In this document: in pieces, positions 34,980-45,538 of the stretch | How the letters are laid out: the number at the start of each line of letters is the position of its first letter | Position numbering within the stretch: position 1 is the stretch's first letter | Assembly (NCBI GenBank): GCA_030848705.1 | Contig: CM061238.1 | Coordinates: 44,431,133-44,495,132 of the forward strand | Direction: 5' to 3' | Origin: Heracleum sosnowskyi | Lineage: Eukaryota > Streptophyta > Magnoliopsida > Apiales > Apiaceae | DNA length: 64,000 nucleotides | Translations under genes and position numbers: made by a program | Notes under the pieces: generated by a model | Told to the model about the DNA's origin: nothing | The model's input: only the letters and a program-made list of their open reading frames with translations | The model's database searches: none

Positions 34980-35998
34980 TGTTAATCCCAAATGACCTAA
35001 CAGAATTGTAGAAGGGGGGGAGGGGGTTGAATACAATTCTTGATATTTCTTGAACTTAAAACAACTTACAAATAAAACTGAACTTAAAGTAAAAATCACA
35101 AGCACATAAATAATTTCAGTTGGATTGTTTGATGATCCAACTGAAGTGATTTTTATTGCGGAAATAATCTGTGATACAAAAGTACACAGTTGCTCAGTTA
35201 CAAGGTTGTAGAGAAGAATGCTCTCAAGGATAGCTAATACAAACTATTTGTTTTTCTTCTCTTTTATTAAAGTAACTGCTACACTTGGTTATATATCCCC
35301 AAGTTTACAACCCTATTTTTGGCTACACTAAAAGTACAATGAGTAACCGCTAATAGTTTGCTTTTCATCCCTTTGTCCAGTGGTCCTTGGAGATCCTTGC
35401 TTTTGTCTTCATGCTTATTATGATCACTCCCAAGACCCAATTGGAAACTGGGATGTTTCCTTATTCCCCATGTCCATTTTAATGGTTTCCAATGCAAAGT
35501 ACACTTCCACATCACCTTTAGATCTGTTCAGTAAACTGTCACTATCACTTTGTCAACCATTCAGAAAAGCAATAATGATTCGTTGATAGCAGGGAGATGT
35601 GTTTCGTTGATAGCTTTATTCTTCATTCCGTTGATGGTGTTTCCCTCGTTTCGTTGATGAGTAAACTCCATACCGTTGACAGAGTAATCTTCATACCGTT
35701 GACATGTCTTCACTTAGGCAAAATTACAAGGCATAATATATTTACAATTAACCAACCTATTTTGCCTATCTAGTACTTAGTCAACATGACTTAGAAAACC
35801 TATCTAATACATATAACAGAATGCCTATCATTTGAGAAGTATTGTACAATGCAATTGCTACAACACTCATTTCGTTGATGAGCTTCCTGTCAACGGAATG
35901 CTGCAAAGCATGCCATTTCGTTGACAGCTACAAAGTGACTTTACACAAATTCTACTAAGTGTTTTATGTTTATCATCAAGAACAACATATTCCTAACA
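34980..35998 (-). repeat. 5' LTR of the Sirevirus
   Basis: 1,019 bp, TGTTA...TAACA when read on either strand. TATA module GATATATAAC at about 35289-35297 (minus strand). Motif copies CGTTGA/TCAACG are at the same places as in the other LTR. Confidence 0.95.
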
Positions 35999-36459
35999 CA
36001 CGTGTTACTTATAGAAAATTAGTTGTTTAAGTTAGAAAATATGAAAGAGATAATGTGTTTTAGCTAAAAAAGGTAAATGATTATTTATTAATCATTATAG
36101 GGATCGATGGCCCTGAGGTCAACCTCAGGTAACAAGCCTGAGGTTAAAATAAAATACATACAAGAATAGGTCTATTTTTGTAAATAAAAGGGGTTTTTTT
36201 ATATATTATTACAAAATTATCATCCACCTTTTATATTGAAAATACAAGGGCCATTATTCTCATAATTATATATAACAATTTTACCATTATATATTTTTTT
36301 TGAATGTGTTATATTTAGAAGATGAGTTATTTTAGTTAGAAAATTTAAAAGAGATAATGTGTTTTAGCTGAAAAATGTAATCGCTTATAAATATATAATA
36401 ACATTTCCATTTTATATACACGTTGTTCGTTTTATTTTGAAAGATGAGTTATTTTAGTT

Positions 36460-36496
<37 letters not shown>

Positions 36497-36520
36497 GGTA
36501 ATGTATTTTAGATGCAAAAG
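35999..36520. repeat. Right part of duplication copy B
   Basis: Resumes copy A sequence at 'tgttacttatagaaaattagttgtttaagttag' and runs through 'gatgagttattttagttagaaaatttaaaagagataatgtg' to a (TA)n run at 36463-36493. It contains the insert at 36098-36262. Confidence 0.75.
36098..36262. mobile_element. Approximately 160-bp MITE-like insert
   Basis: Absent from copy A at the matching place (about 21770). The ends are loosely inverted: GGGATCGATGGCCCT on the left, AAGGGCCATTATTCTC on the right. Near the left end is a palindrome CCTGAGGTCAACCTCAGG. The surrounding TA-rich bases prevent a clear target duplication call. Confidence 0.5.
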
Positions 36521-37196
36521 GTAATAGATTATAAATAAGTTGGTTATAGATAGGCCCGTGAATCGGCCCAAATATCGACTGATCAATCGACCAAAAATTT
36601 TAATGTTTCGTCTTATATAAAATTATAAACTTTGCGATGCAAACGCAGAATAAATCGTAGTCACTAAATTTGATATTGATTTTGCAGTAACACTTGCAAA
36701 ATGTAAAATCCATCTAATTTATAAACAATTAACAAATTATATTTTATTAAATATACGTTAAATATAAAGTTGTTAGTAAGTATTAAATTCTCGACCTTTG
36801 GCAGTACTCACTTGTTATCTCTCTTACTATTACTATATAATAGAATATAAATATCTAATAGGATTTTTAGTATGTAGTAGATTAATAGATGAGAATCGAT
36901 CCCCTGACCTATACTAGTAGTCTTTTATTATCCCTCTTACTTTTATTAGATAATATGATATAATTATATTCTATTGATGACGGAGGTTAAAATTCCTATT
37001 TTTCAATTCATTTTATATTATTTGGTTATTTGACGAGTCTATGCAAAGGGGATCCCCTTTGTTTAGATTTCTATTTTTTATTATTTATTAATTTCATAAT
37101 TTTTTTGGTCCGGATTTTATTACAAGATTTTTTACTTTTATTTTATAAACTTTATTTTTTAGGTTTAATGTTGTTTTTTCTTTCAGGTGTGCTTGT
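36521..37196. other. AT-rich stretch, no gene seen
   Basis: No coding or known element structure. Two similar phrases ('ctcttactattactatataataga' and 'ctcttacttttattagataata') near 36820 and 36939 hint at an old local duplication. Confidence 0.5.
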
Positions 37197-37624
37197 CACT
37201 ACAAGAGAAATGGGTAAAACCTACCACGCAAATGGTAGGTTTTGGGTGGTAATCACTAGGAATTGGAGTCAAAACTTACCATTAGCGATGGTAGGAATTT
37301 CTCGGGTCAGAATTGACCCTCAGTAGGAATTGGTGTTTTGTTTCCTCGCGGTTCCACATGCCAAATGGCTGCCCATGTAGCGAACCACATGGACAACCAC
37401 ATGGACAACCAGTTGGCGGTGGACCCGAATACGTCAAGTGCCATGTCAAATAAAAGTGGTCTCATGAGGTTGACATGGCACTCCATGTGTCGTGGGACCC
37501 TTTCACATCATCTTGCCATGTCACATTTGACCCCGGTCAGGACCTATTTTCTACCGACCAAATCCTACCATCTAATTTCCTACCGACTCAAGGGACACAA
37601 AATCGGTAAGTTTCATAATAGAAG

Positions 37625-38694
37625 TGTTAGATATGAGTGCTCACGAAAGATAATATAGAGGGGGAGGTGAATGTATTATCACTGATTTTTGAAACAACAC
37701 GTAACTCTGTGTGTGAAAGTGTTTGCGGAATTAAAATAAGAACACAGTTTACTTTTCAATCTAATGGGTTTTATTAGATTAAGTGTTGCTACAACCTGTG
37801 AATACAACTTGTATTCTCAGATTCGTCTTCTCAGAGAGATAGTTGTTGTTTTTATACTTTGAAAACGTTAACAGCTAAAATGTGTGATTTGTGCACTTAT
37901 AGAGTTATGCACAGCTCACTTTTACAAATCGGGAAAGCGACAAACTGTCCTAACTGTCTATGTCAAACAAAATTTGCATAAGAGATTCTTTGTTGACATA
38001 GATCCACTTTTTTAGCTGTACCATATTTGACTTTCTCTCTAAGTTGCTCTGTAGACTTCCCATGCGCTTCTGCAAAGCTTTGGACCACTTACAGGAGCAC
38101 AAGGTTTACTGACTCTTTGTCTTGATCTTCAGAATTTGTCTTCTTCAAATTTCTTAAGTTTCACATTCGATAACTCTGGATATGGCTGACTCGATAACTA
38201 GACTTCTCGAATCAGATATTTCTTCACTTCTCGAATCACGCAAAGTTGGACTTCTCTAATGCAGACTTCTCGAATTAGCATGTAGGCTTTTCTAATCCCA
38301 GACTTCTCGAATTAGCTCTCTTGTCTTCTCAAAGCTGTTTTCCTTGACTTCTCTAATTAACCTTCTTGACTTCTCGAATTTGGACTTCTCTAATCAGACA
38401 ATTATGAACTTCTCTAATCTTGCCTTAGAACAATTTCACTTCAACCCTTGTAACCTATTTATTAAAGGCCTTCTTTTTAAATGCAGGGGACCTGATCAAG
38501 GATGATCTTCTCCCATATACATTCTTATTACAGTTGACCTATGTACAATCAGCTAGAAGAGTTGCAGCTACATAGTCTAGGCACACACACTAAGCACAAT
38601 GATCAAGACTAAAGGGTTTCCCAGATAGAAGCATGGCATTCCAGTATTATAGGCTTGTTATGTAGGGAGTTCAGACACGCCTCTGAAACTAACA
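37625..38694 (-). mobile_element. Sirevirus-like solo LTR nested in the CACTA element
   Basis: TGTTAG...CTAACA, 1,070 bp, with a perfect 5-bp target duplication AGAAG (37620-37624 and 38695-38699). The layout resembles the other Sirevirus LTRs here, including the G-rich start ('gagggggaggtgaatgtatt'). A family-specific motif, GACTTCTC(G/T)AAT, recurs about eleven times between 38195 and 38425. No internal domain, hence a solo LTR. Orientation is by analogy. Confidence 0.85.
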
Positions 38695-38719
38695 AGAAGC
38701 ACATAAAAATAATTATTTC

Positions 38720-39452
38720 CTACCAGGCAATTCCTACCACCTTTAGTATTTCCTACAAGTTAAAACCCACCGCATTCATCCATATTTGAAAATGTTATGA
38801 AGACGGTAGTGAATGCTAGGAAGACGGTAGGAAATGTTACGAAGACAACATGAAATGCTATGAAGGCTGTAGGAATTACTAGGCAATTCTTTTTAAAAAA
38901 AAAAAGCTTTCATTGATTCCCCTATACAACAAATTTCTCAAATCATTATAAAAAAAAAGATCAATATCTAATTCACAAGTATACAACCATAACAAATAAT
39001 CAAACATTCATTGCATAAAAAATTCAAACATCCATTACACATAAATCATAAATTCAAAATTAGAAGTTGTTCTTATGTACCACCAGAACAACAAATCAAG
39101 AAATATTTACAAATTTTAATTAATCATCCTCAAAGTCTTCATCCTTGGCGTTAGGATATTCATGTCATTGGCTTCACCATCATTTTCTCTATTTCCTCAT
39201 CATTGTCATTGGATCTTTATAAAGTACCTAAAATTTATATAAGAAGCAAGAATTAGTACACCTAATAATCAAGAATTAATAACTAATTAAACAACAAAAT
39301 AAGCAAGAAGATAAAATTACCTAAATAATCAAGATGAACAAAGTGAATGAGATGTGAAATTGATTTGAAGAAGATGAAGAGATATAGAAGAAAATTGAAG
39401 TAAAATGGGAAGAAAGAATTGATTGTTTTATAAGTAATAACAACATATTTTC
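38720..39452. other. Inner left part of the CACTA-like element
   Basis: Starts with subterminal 'cctacc' phrases and four similar phrases of the form 'tatgaagacggtagga', then AT-rich DNA without an intact gene. Confidence 0.5.
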
Positions 39453-39700
39453 ATTTCTTACCGACAATGGTAGGTTATGATTCTCGACGCCATTTTTGAA
39501 TTTTTAGTTTAGGTGCAATTTTTGAAGTTTTAGTTTTAGGTGCAATTTTTAAATTTTTCGTGAAATTGTAGCTTATTTACTACTGATAATGGTAGGTTAT
39601 GATTCTCGGCGCCATTTTTGAATTTTCGGTTTGGGTGCAATTTTTGAATTTTTATTTTTGGGCGCAATTTTTAAACTTTTCATGAAATTGTAGCGTATTA
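39453..39700. repeat. Two direct copies of an approximately 122-bp unit
   Basis: Each begins '(c/g)a(c/t)aatggtaggttatgattctcg' and continues 'cgccatttttgaattttt.g.tt..gtgcaattttt'. The copies lie side by side. Confidence 0.8.
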
Positions 39701-39709
39701 AATAATATT

Positions 39710-41525
39710 TTTGACTATCAAATCGTAAGGATGTTAAGATCTATTATTTTTTTTAATCATGTACAAAATAAATCAAAAAGTTTTAAAATGTATGTTGTAT
39801 GATATTTTAATAGTCAACTAAAAAAATACTACTTATTCTGAATAGTCTCGTTTCGAATGAAAATAATAATTTTTTCAACGATCGAACTATATAGATGTTA
39901 AGATTTATTGATTTTAATCATGTGCAAAAATAAATTCAAATTTATCTTGTATGAAATTTGATAGTCAACTACCAAGAGTACTACTCATTATGACTAGTCT
40001 CGTCTCGAATGAACATAATTATTTTTTTAAATAAATTTTTTGACGATCGAATCATACGGATGTTAAGATCTAGTGATTTTAATCATGTGCAAAAAAATGA
40101 AAAAAATATCAAATTTATCTTGTATGATATTATAATAGTCAACAAACAAAAGTAATACTTATTCTAACTAGTCTCGTCTCGAATGAATATAATAATTTTT
40201 CAAAATAATGTTTTCGATGATCAAGCCGTAAGGATGTTTGAGATCTATTTATTTTAATCATGTGCAAAAAAATTTAAAAAAAATCAAATTTATTTCGTAT
40301 GATATTTTAATAGTTAACTAACAAAAGTACTACTCATTCTAACTAGTCTCGTCTCGAATGAACATAATAATTTTTTTTAAAATAATTGTTTCGACGATCG
40401 AATCGTATGGACGTTAAGATCTATTGATTTTAATCATGTGCAAAAAAACTAAAAACTAAAAACTTTCAAATTTATCTTGTATGATATTATAATAGCTAAC
40501 TAACAAAAGTACTACTCATTCTGACTAGTCTCGTCTCGAATGAACATTATTTTTTTTTTCAACGATCGAACCATACGGATGTTAAGATCTACTGATTTTA
40601 ATCATGAACAAATTAAAAAAATTCAAATTTATTTTGTATGATATTTAAATAGTCAAATAACAAAAGTACTACTCATTCTCACTAGTCTCGTCTCGAATGA
40701 ACATAATAATTTCTTTAAAATAATATTTTCAATGATTGAACCGTACGGATGTTAAGATCTATTGATTTTAGTCATGTGTAAAAAATTCAAATTTATTTTG
40801 TATGATATTTAATAGTCAACTAACAAAAGTACTACTCATTCTGACTAGTCTCGTGTCAAATGGACATAATAATTTTTTTAAATAATATTTTCGACGATCG
40901 AACCATACGGATGTTAATATCTTTTGATTTTAGTAATGTGCATAAAAATGGAAAAGCTTCAAATTTATCTTGTATGACATTATAATTGTCAACTACCCAA
41001 AATAATACTTATTCTGACTAGTCTATTCTCGAATGAGGATAATATTTTTTTCGATAATCAAATGTTAAGATCTATTGATTTATCTATTGATCTATTTCAA
41101 ATTTATTTTGTATGATATTTTTTTTATATAAATTTTGTATGATATTTTAATAGTCAACTAACAAAAGTTCTACTTATTTTGACTACTCTCGTCTCGAATG
41201 ACCATAATAATTTTTTTAATAATTTTTAGACGACCGAAACGTACATTTATTAATATCTATTGATTTTAGTCATGTACAAAAAAACTAAAAAAATTCAAAT
41301 TTATCTTGTATGATATTTTGATAGTGAACTACCAAAAGTACTAATCATTCTTACTAGTCTCATCTCGAATGAACATAATAACATTTTAATTAATATTTTT
41401 GACGAACCGTACGAATGTTAAGATCTATTGATTTTAATAATGTTCAAAAAAAAATAAATAAAAATTGAAATTCATCTTATATGATGTTTTAATAGTCAAC
41501 TACCAAAAATAATTTTTATTAATAG
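39710..41525. repeat. Satellite-like tandem array, about 11 units of 160-180 bp
   Basis: Each unit holds, in order, 'gacgatcgaaccgtacggatgttaagatct', then 'attgattttaatcatgtgcaaaa', then 'tcaaatttatcttgtatgatatt', then 'aatagtcaactaacaaaagtactactcatt', then 'gactagtctcgtctcgaatgaacataat'. The 'gatgttaag' landmark recurs near 39731, 39893, 40053, 40230, 40410, 40576, 40750, 40910, 41063, 41245 and 41413. Units are diverged by substitutions and small indels. Confidence 0.92.
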
Positions 41526-42464
41526 ACAATTTCACTATAAAATATTGTAAACTAATTTTTCTGTTGTCAAATTGTTTTTTCCTTAGCTTCATCAAACTAT
41601 AATACGACGTTTTATATCAAAAATATTTAATTTATTTATACGTCTTTTTTGTATTTTTTTCCGATATAAATTGTATTTATCGGATAACATAAGAACATAA
41701 GAATGTAAGTTTAAATCATACTAATTTTTATCCACCACTACTAAAATGAAGAGATCTTTATATACGTAGAGTTTGATCAACAAAAACATGATAACCAATT
41801 AACCAAAAATATAATAAAAATACATTATACCCTAATTACATTTTTTTATTATTTTATTTATTGATCCAAACCTACCATTATTTTTCGTGAATTTTTTGGC
41901 GGAAATTGCCAAAAAATTGAACTTGTACAGAGTCGAACCTTTTTATAAAAAATTTAGTGACGGGGCTAGTGACGTGGATGGTGGGGGTACTATTATAAAT
42001 AAAACCTACCAGAATTGGTAGGTTTTACTTTCCTATCATGTGGTAGAAAATGATCATGGCAGAATGAAAATATTTCTTATTTTAAAAAAAATAGTTTATT
42101 ACTTTAAAAAAATGAGGGATGATGACGTGGATAATGGGGTCCTATCATTGTGAAACTGTAGGCAAAATCTACCGATATTGGTGGGTTTTAATTTTCTATC
42201 AAAATTCGATAAGATTTGGTGCTTGCGCGTACAGAATTTAGGCCTCACACGCACTATTTCCTACCGTATTATCTGTAGGTGGGAAATGGTGGGTAATTAT
42301 CTACCAAGTTTTATTGATAATTGTCTAAGTTTACTGTCATTCGGTTAGACAAAAAAGAAGAAGAGAAATAGGTGCAAAAATTACACCAATTTAAGCGTTT
42401 GGTGTTCCATGATAAAAAATCTTGAGTTTACACGGCATGGTAAGTCTGATTTCTTGTAGTAGTG

Positions 42465-43697
42465 CACATGGGGACTGGGGAGACTGAAAATGTATAAGAA
42501 GCTGATGGAGTTGTGATGCATCTTCACAAACGCACGTATAAATGGATCCACAAATAGACCATTCATAAACACATCTATCTTTGACTGCATTACACTCCAT
42601 AACTAGTTAGTACTATTTACCAATATTACTACTCAATATCTGTATTGTGTAATAATTGGTGGTGGGTAAAAAACAATGAACAGATCAAATCAGGTTGTCC
42701 ACCAACCACTACAACAGAGTGCTACTGCAGTAGCTACCTGCTGGTCTTTCCACCATCTTCACTGTTCAGATCCCTTCTTCTGGAGAATTCATATATAGGA
42801 ATTTTAGATTTTAGATTTTATGGACGGTGTATTAGAATTTATAGGATTCGTGATAGGGGCTACGGGCTAACTTAAAATTTAAAATCGCGGTTTTTAGCCA
42901 CCTTGGAAGGAAGAGCCTTGACACGACGAGACTATTTACATGTTTAATTAATTTGTTCTCATGGATATAGTACTTATCCCCATCAAATATTCATGTTCAT
43001 GATAGATTAAGTAAAAAGAAAACTGTCTTTTGCCCAAAACATTCATAATTTCTGTAGTCATGGTAAAGAAGATGAGAGAATATTGGTATGTCCAGGAAAT
43101 TTGTGGCAACTGGCAGTATATGTAAATGCATGCATGCAGCATGCAAAGTATGTCACAGACTCACAAATCATGTTCTGAAAGCTAATATATATGATAAATC
43201 ACAACTGATTATAAGCTCTTGTCTGTCCCTCTTATATGTTTTAGCTGGCATTCCATGTGCTTGCTTGTGTTTACAGTTATGAATTACAAACAACCATGTA
43301 CTCTGCAAATGCATACCATTACCAACAACAATTTCTCAGAAACTACATCCCATAAAGCAAACTTCCAAGTACTATACTATTACATTAATTAATCTACAAA
43401 CCGTGGGGAAAATTTCATCCATTTCCTTCTATCTGCCCTGAAAAGTCTACAAAAAAAAACTAACCCTAAACAAATAAGAAAAAAGCTACAATTTCCAAAA
43501 CATTTATCAAATGATGTACCGAATGAAAACGGGTCATGTATAACTAATCATCGTGTTGATGGCTAATTTATGCATGACTCGTTGACATATCATCATTCAG
43601 TATTGTTTTCGGATCGACCTCTAAGATTGCTCAACAAATAAAATGAAATGGATATCTTGACATTAAAAATATATATAAAAAAGCTGAAAATATTTCT
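42465..43697. other. Intergenic DNA and 3' flank of the SOFL gene
   Basis: No gene seen. Marks the change from transposon-dense to gene-bearing DNA. Confidence 0.55.
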
Positions 43698-44108
43698 TCA
43701 TTTTTTCTTCCCTAACCAATTCCTCCTTACCTTGTTACCACTTTGAGCAGGAGCAACATTCATGTTAGTAGATTCTTTCTCTTTTTTCTTCCCTTCATTT
43801 CCATCCTTTTCAACTTTCTTTCCTTTTCTCGAATTTTTCTTTTCATCTTCCTTTACTTGCTTCTGATGCATATATGTATTATGCATATTTGCAGCCATTG
43901 CAGAAGAAGCATCAGAAACCATTGAGTCATCACTTTCAACATCACCACCACCACCACCTTTATAATATTGATCTTCAACATCATTTTCTACTTCATCATT
44001 GTCATCATCATCAATGGGGGATCCAATATACATGGTCCAACCAGATTCACTGCTGTGACATTCTTCTTGAGACCCTCCAAAGATTTGGGAATTAGAAGAA
44101 TCCATCAT
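43698..44108 (-). CDS. SOB FIVE-LIKE (SOFL) protein
   Basis: A single-exon gene of 136 residues. The start was taken at the MMDSS pair (44106-44108 or 44103-44105), since SOFL proteins usually begin close to the first conserved block; an upstream in-frame ATG at 44165 would add a hydrophobic 19-residue leader with no family support. Conserved block A is ECHSSESGWTMYI (about residues 15-27) and block B is DDSMVSDASS (about 60-69). A poly-Asp/Glu stretch and GGGGG run lie between them. The C-terminal third is Lys/Glu-rich and very basic, ending in NWLGKKK. Block B is followed by AMA where I would expect GP in relatives. SOFL proteins act redundantly to raise cytokinin levels in Arabidopsis; the biochemical activity is not known. 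Transcribed in the same direction as the two downstream genes on the minus strand. Confidence 0.82.
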   Translation of the reverse strand: MMDSSNSQIFGGSQEECHSSESGWTMYIGSPIDDDDNDEVENDVEDQYYKGGGGGDVESDDSMVSDASSAMAANMHNTYMHQKQVKEDEKKNSRKGKKVEKDGNEGKKKEKESTNMNVAPAQSGNKVRRNWLGKKK

Positions 44109-45224
44109 ATAAAAAGAATGAAGAAGAAAAAACAAAGAGACAGAAGAACAGGGCTCTATATGCAAAGAACAGACATACCCATATATTATACTAATGAAAG
44201 CTACCCAAATTATTAAATATTGTTTTTATTTTAGTATTCTATACAAGATCTTTAATAGCTGGATTAAATTCTTCTACCACCTCCACTTCTAAATAGCTGC
44301 CATTATTATTTCTCTGACTTTACATCAACAGAAGACAGCTATAAGCTGTCAAAAAAATTGGGACACTGACAGAGAGAAATTAACATGAGTAACAAAAGGC
44401 ATATATATACATGCAATGCACTTAAACAGCGGAATAACCCTAGGCTAAAGTCTCGGCTAACCTCCGAAAATTACTAGACAAAGGAACTAAGATATAGAAC
44501 ACCTAAAAGTTTAAGTTTCTTGAATTTATTGGAATAGATAGAGATGGATGAAGATGGAGATATCTATCAAATTAATTACTCTGCCAGTCTCATTTATAAG
44601 AAGGAACAGAGGAAGCTAAAAAAGCCATGAATGCAAATACAGATGAAGTAGTAATAAATATTTTACACATATGATAACCTGCAGGCTGCAGTCTATATAA
44701 GTCATAGACTATATGATGAAAGTGATGAGATGATAAAGAATATGTGACCCTTTGTTCTTAAATACTCACTGCTCAACTATATATATATATATAAACCAGA
44801 AAAGGACCTGATTTTTATTTAGACTGTTGAACAAGACCTGTTTTTTGGACTCATTTATGCTTGTCACTTGTCACAGCCATTTATTTCACTGTTTTTTTTT
44901 TAATATTTAAAATACTGAGATGGATGAGGGAACACTTAATTAATATTGGAACAGCTTTTTTCATTTCCCTCCACTGTAAAAAAGAATAAAAATAAATTAC
45001 TTCATGATGAGTTAGCTAGATCAGGTTATTAACTTGAGTTGTAGTTCTTTTTCACCTGTTTCTTGTCCATTTTTGTTTCAATGTAAGAGTTTTTATTTGA
45101 AAGATTCCTCTATATATATTCTTTTAAAGGACACATATGAAGAAAGTTACTGGAGGCTCAAATATATTGGTCCTGCAGGTCTGATTAAATATAGTTCTCA
45201 TGTACCAAAATAAGTTGAATACTA
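44109..45224. other. Upstream region of the SOFL gene
   Basis: No other gene seen. TA-rich runs at about 44400-44412 and 44779-44793. Promoter elements cannot be fixed by eye. Confidence 0.5.
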
Positions 45225-45536
45225 CTCCCTCCGTCCCAGTGAATTGTATACACGGGGATTGAGCACGTAAACTAAGAAAAGATATAAAAAATGAGTAAAA
45301 TTAGATGAAAAGTGAGTAAAGTGGAGGGACCTATCAATATTTAATAATAGATTTGAGATAGTGGAGGAAGTAGTGGGTGTAATAGTGATTTATATTGTTA
45401 TAGAATAGAGATAGTGGAGAAAGTAGTGAGTGTAATAGTGTTTTATATTATTAAAAGTTACTATTTTTGGAATGTATAGAAATGAATGAGACATCCCAAA
45501 ATGAAAAGTGTATAGAAATGAATGGGACGGAGGGAG
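45225..45536. mobile_element. Stowaway-like (Tc1/mariner) MITE
   Basis: Terminal inverted repeat CTCCCTCCGTCCCA at the left and TGGGACGGAGGGAG at the right, with the target duplication TA (45223-45224 and 45537-45538). 312 bp with no coding capacity. Two internal direct repeats of 'agtgg.g.aagtagtg.gtgtaatagtg..ttatatt' (about 45360 and 45413). Confidence 0.93.
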
Positions 45537-45538
45537 TA

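Larger units (their letters stand above)
22905..35998 (-). mobile_element. Young Ty1/copia LTR retrotransposon, Sirevirus type with an env-position ORF
   Basis: On the minus strand: 5' LTR (34980-35998), primer-binding site TGGTATCAGAGC, gag with two zinc knuckles, pol in copia order (protease, integrase, reverse transcriptase, RNase H), a long third ORF, polypurine tract, 3' LTR (22905-23919). The large gag, the initiator-Met primer site and an extra ORF after pol are the Sirevirus pattern. The two LTRs differ at only about five or six positions over roughly 1,015 bp, so the insertion is recent. It splits copy B of a local duplication. No clean 5-bp target duplication was found, because the left outer LTR tip looks altered (TATATCCC instead of TGTTAATCCC). 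Confidence 0.95.
37197..42464. mobile_element. Non-autonomous CACTA (En/Spm)-like element
   Basis: The left end is CACTACAAGAGAAATGG; the right end read inverted is CACTACTACAAGAAATC. Both are CACTA-type termini. Both subterminal zones are packed with the phrase 'cctacc/ggtagg' in both directions (about 37220-37600 and 38720-38870 on the left, 41865-42320 on the right), as is usual for CACTA elements. No transposase domain is seen; a short acidic reading frame end near 39110-39180 on the minus strand might be a leftover. Inside lie a solo LTR (37625-38694), a paired direct repeat and a satellite-like array. A 3-bp target duplication was not found (TGT left, CAC right), which lowers certainty. 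Confidence 0.7.

Noticed and set aside
22900..36003. A 5-bp target duplication for the Sirevirus
   Set aside because: The outer left LTR tip is altered and flanking bases do not match (left '..aaatta', right 'cacgt'); no duplication can be claimed.
39710..41525. CRISPR-like regular spacing
   Set aside because: The whole 160-180-bp unit is repeated with no unique spacers, and the context is a plant transposon.
44109..44165. Upstream in-frame ATG of the SOFL gene
   Set aside because: It would add a hydrophobic leader not expected in the family; the MMDSS start fits better.
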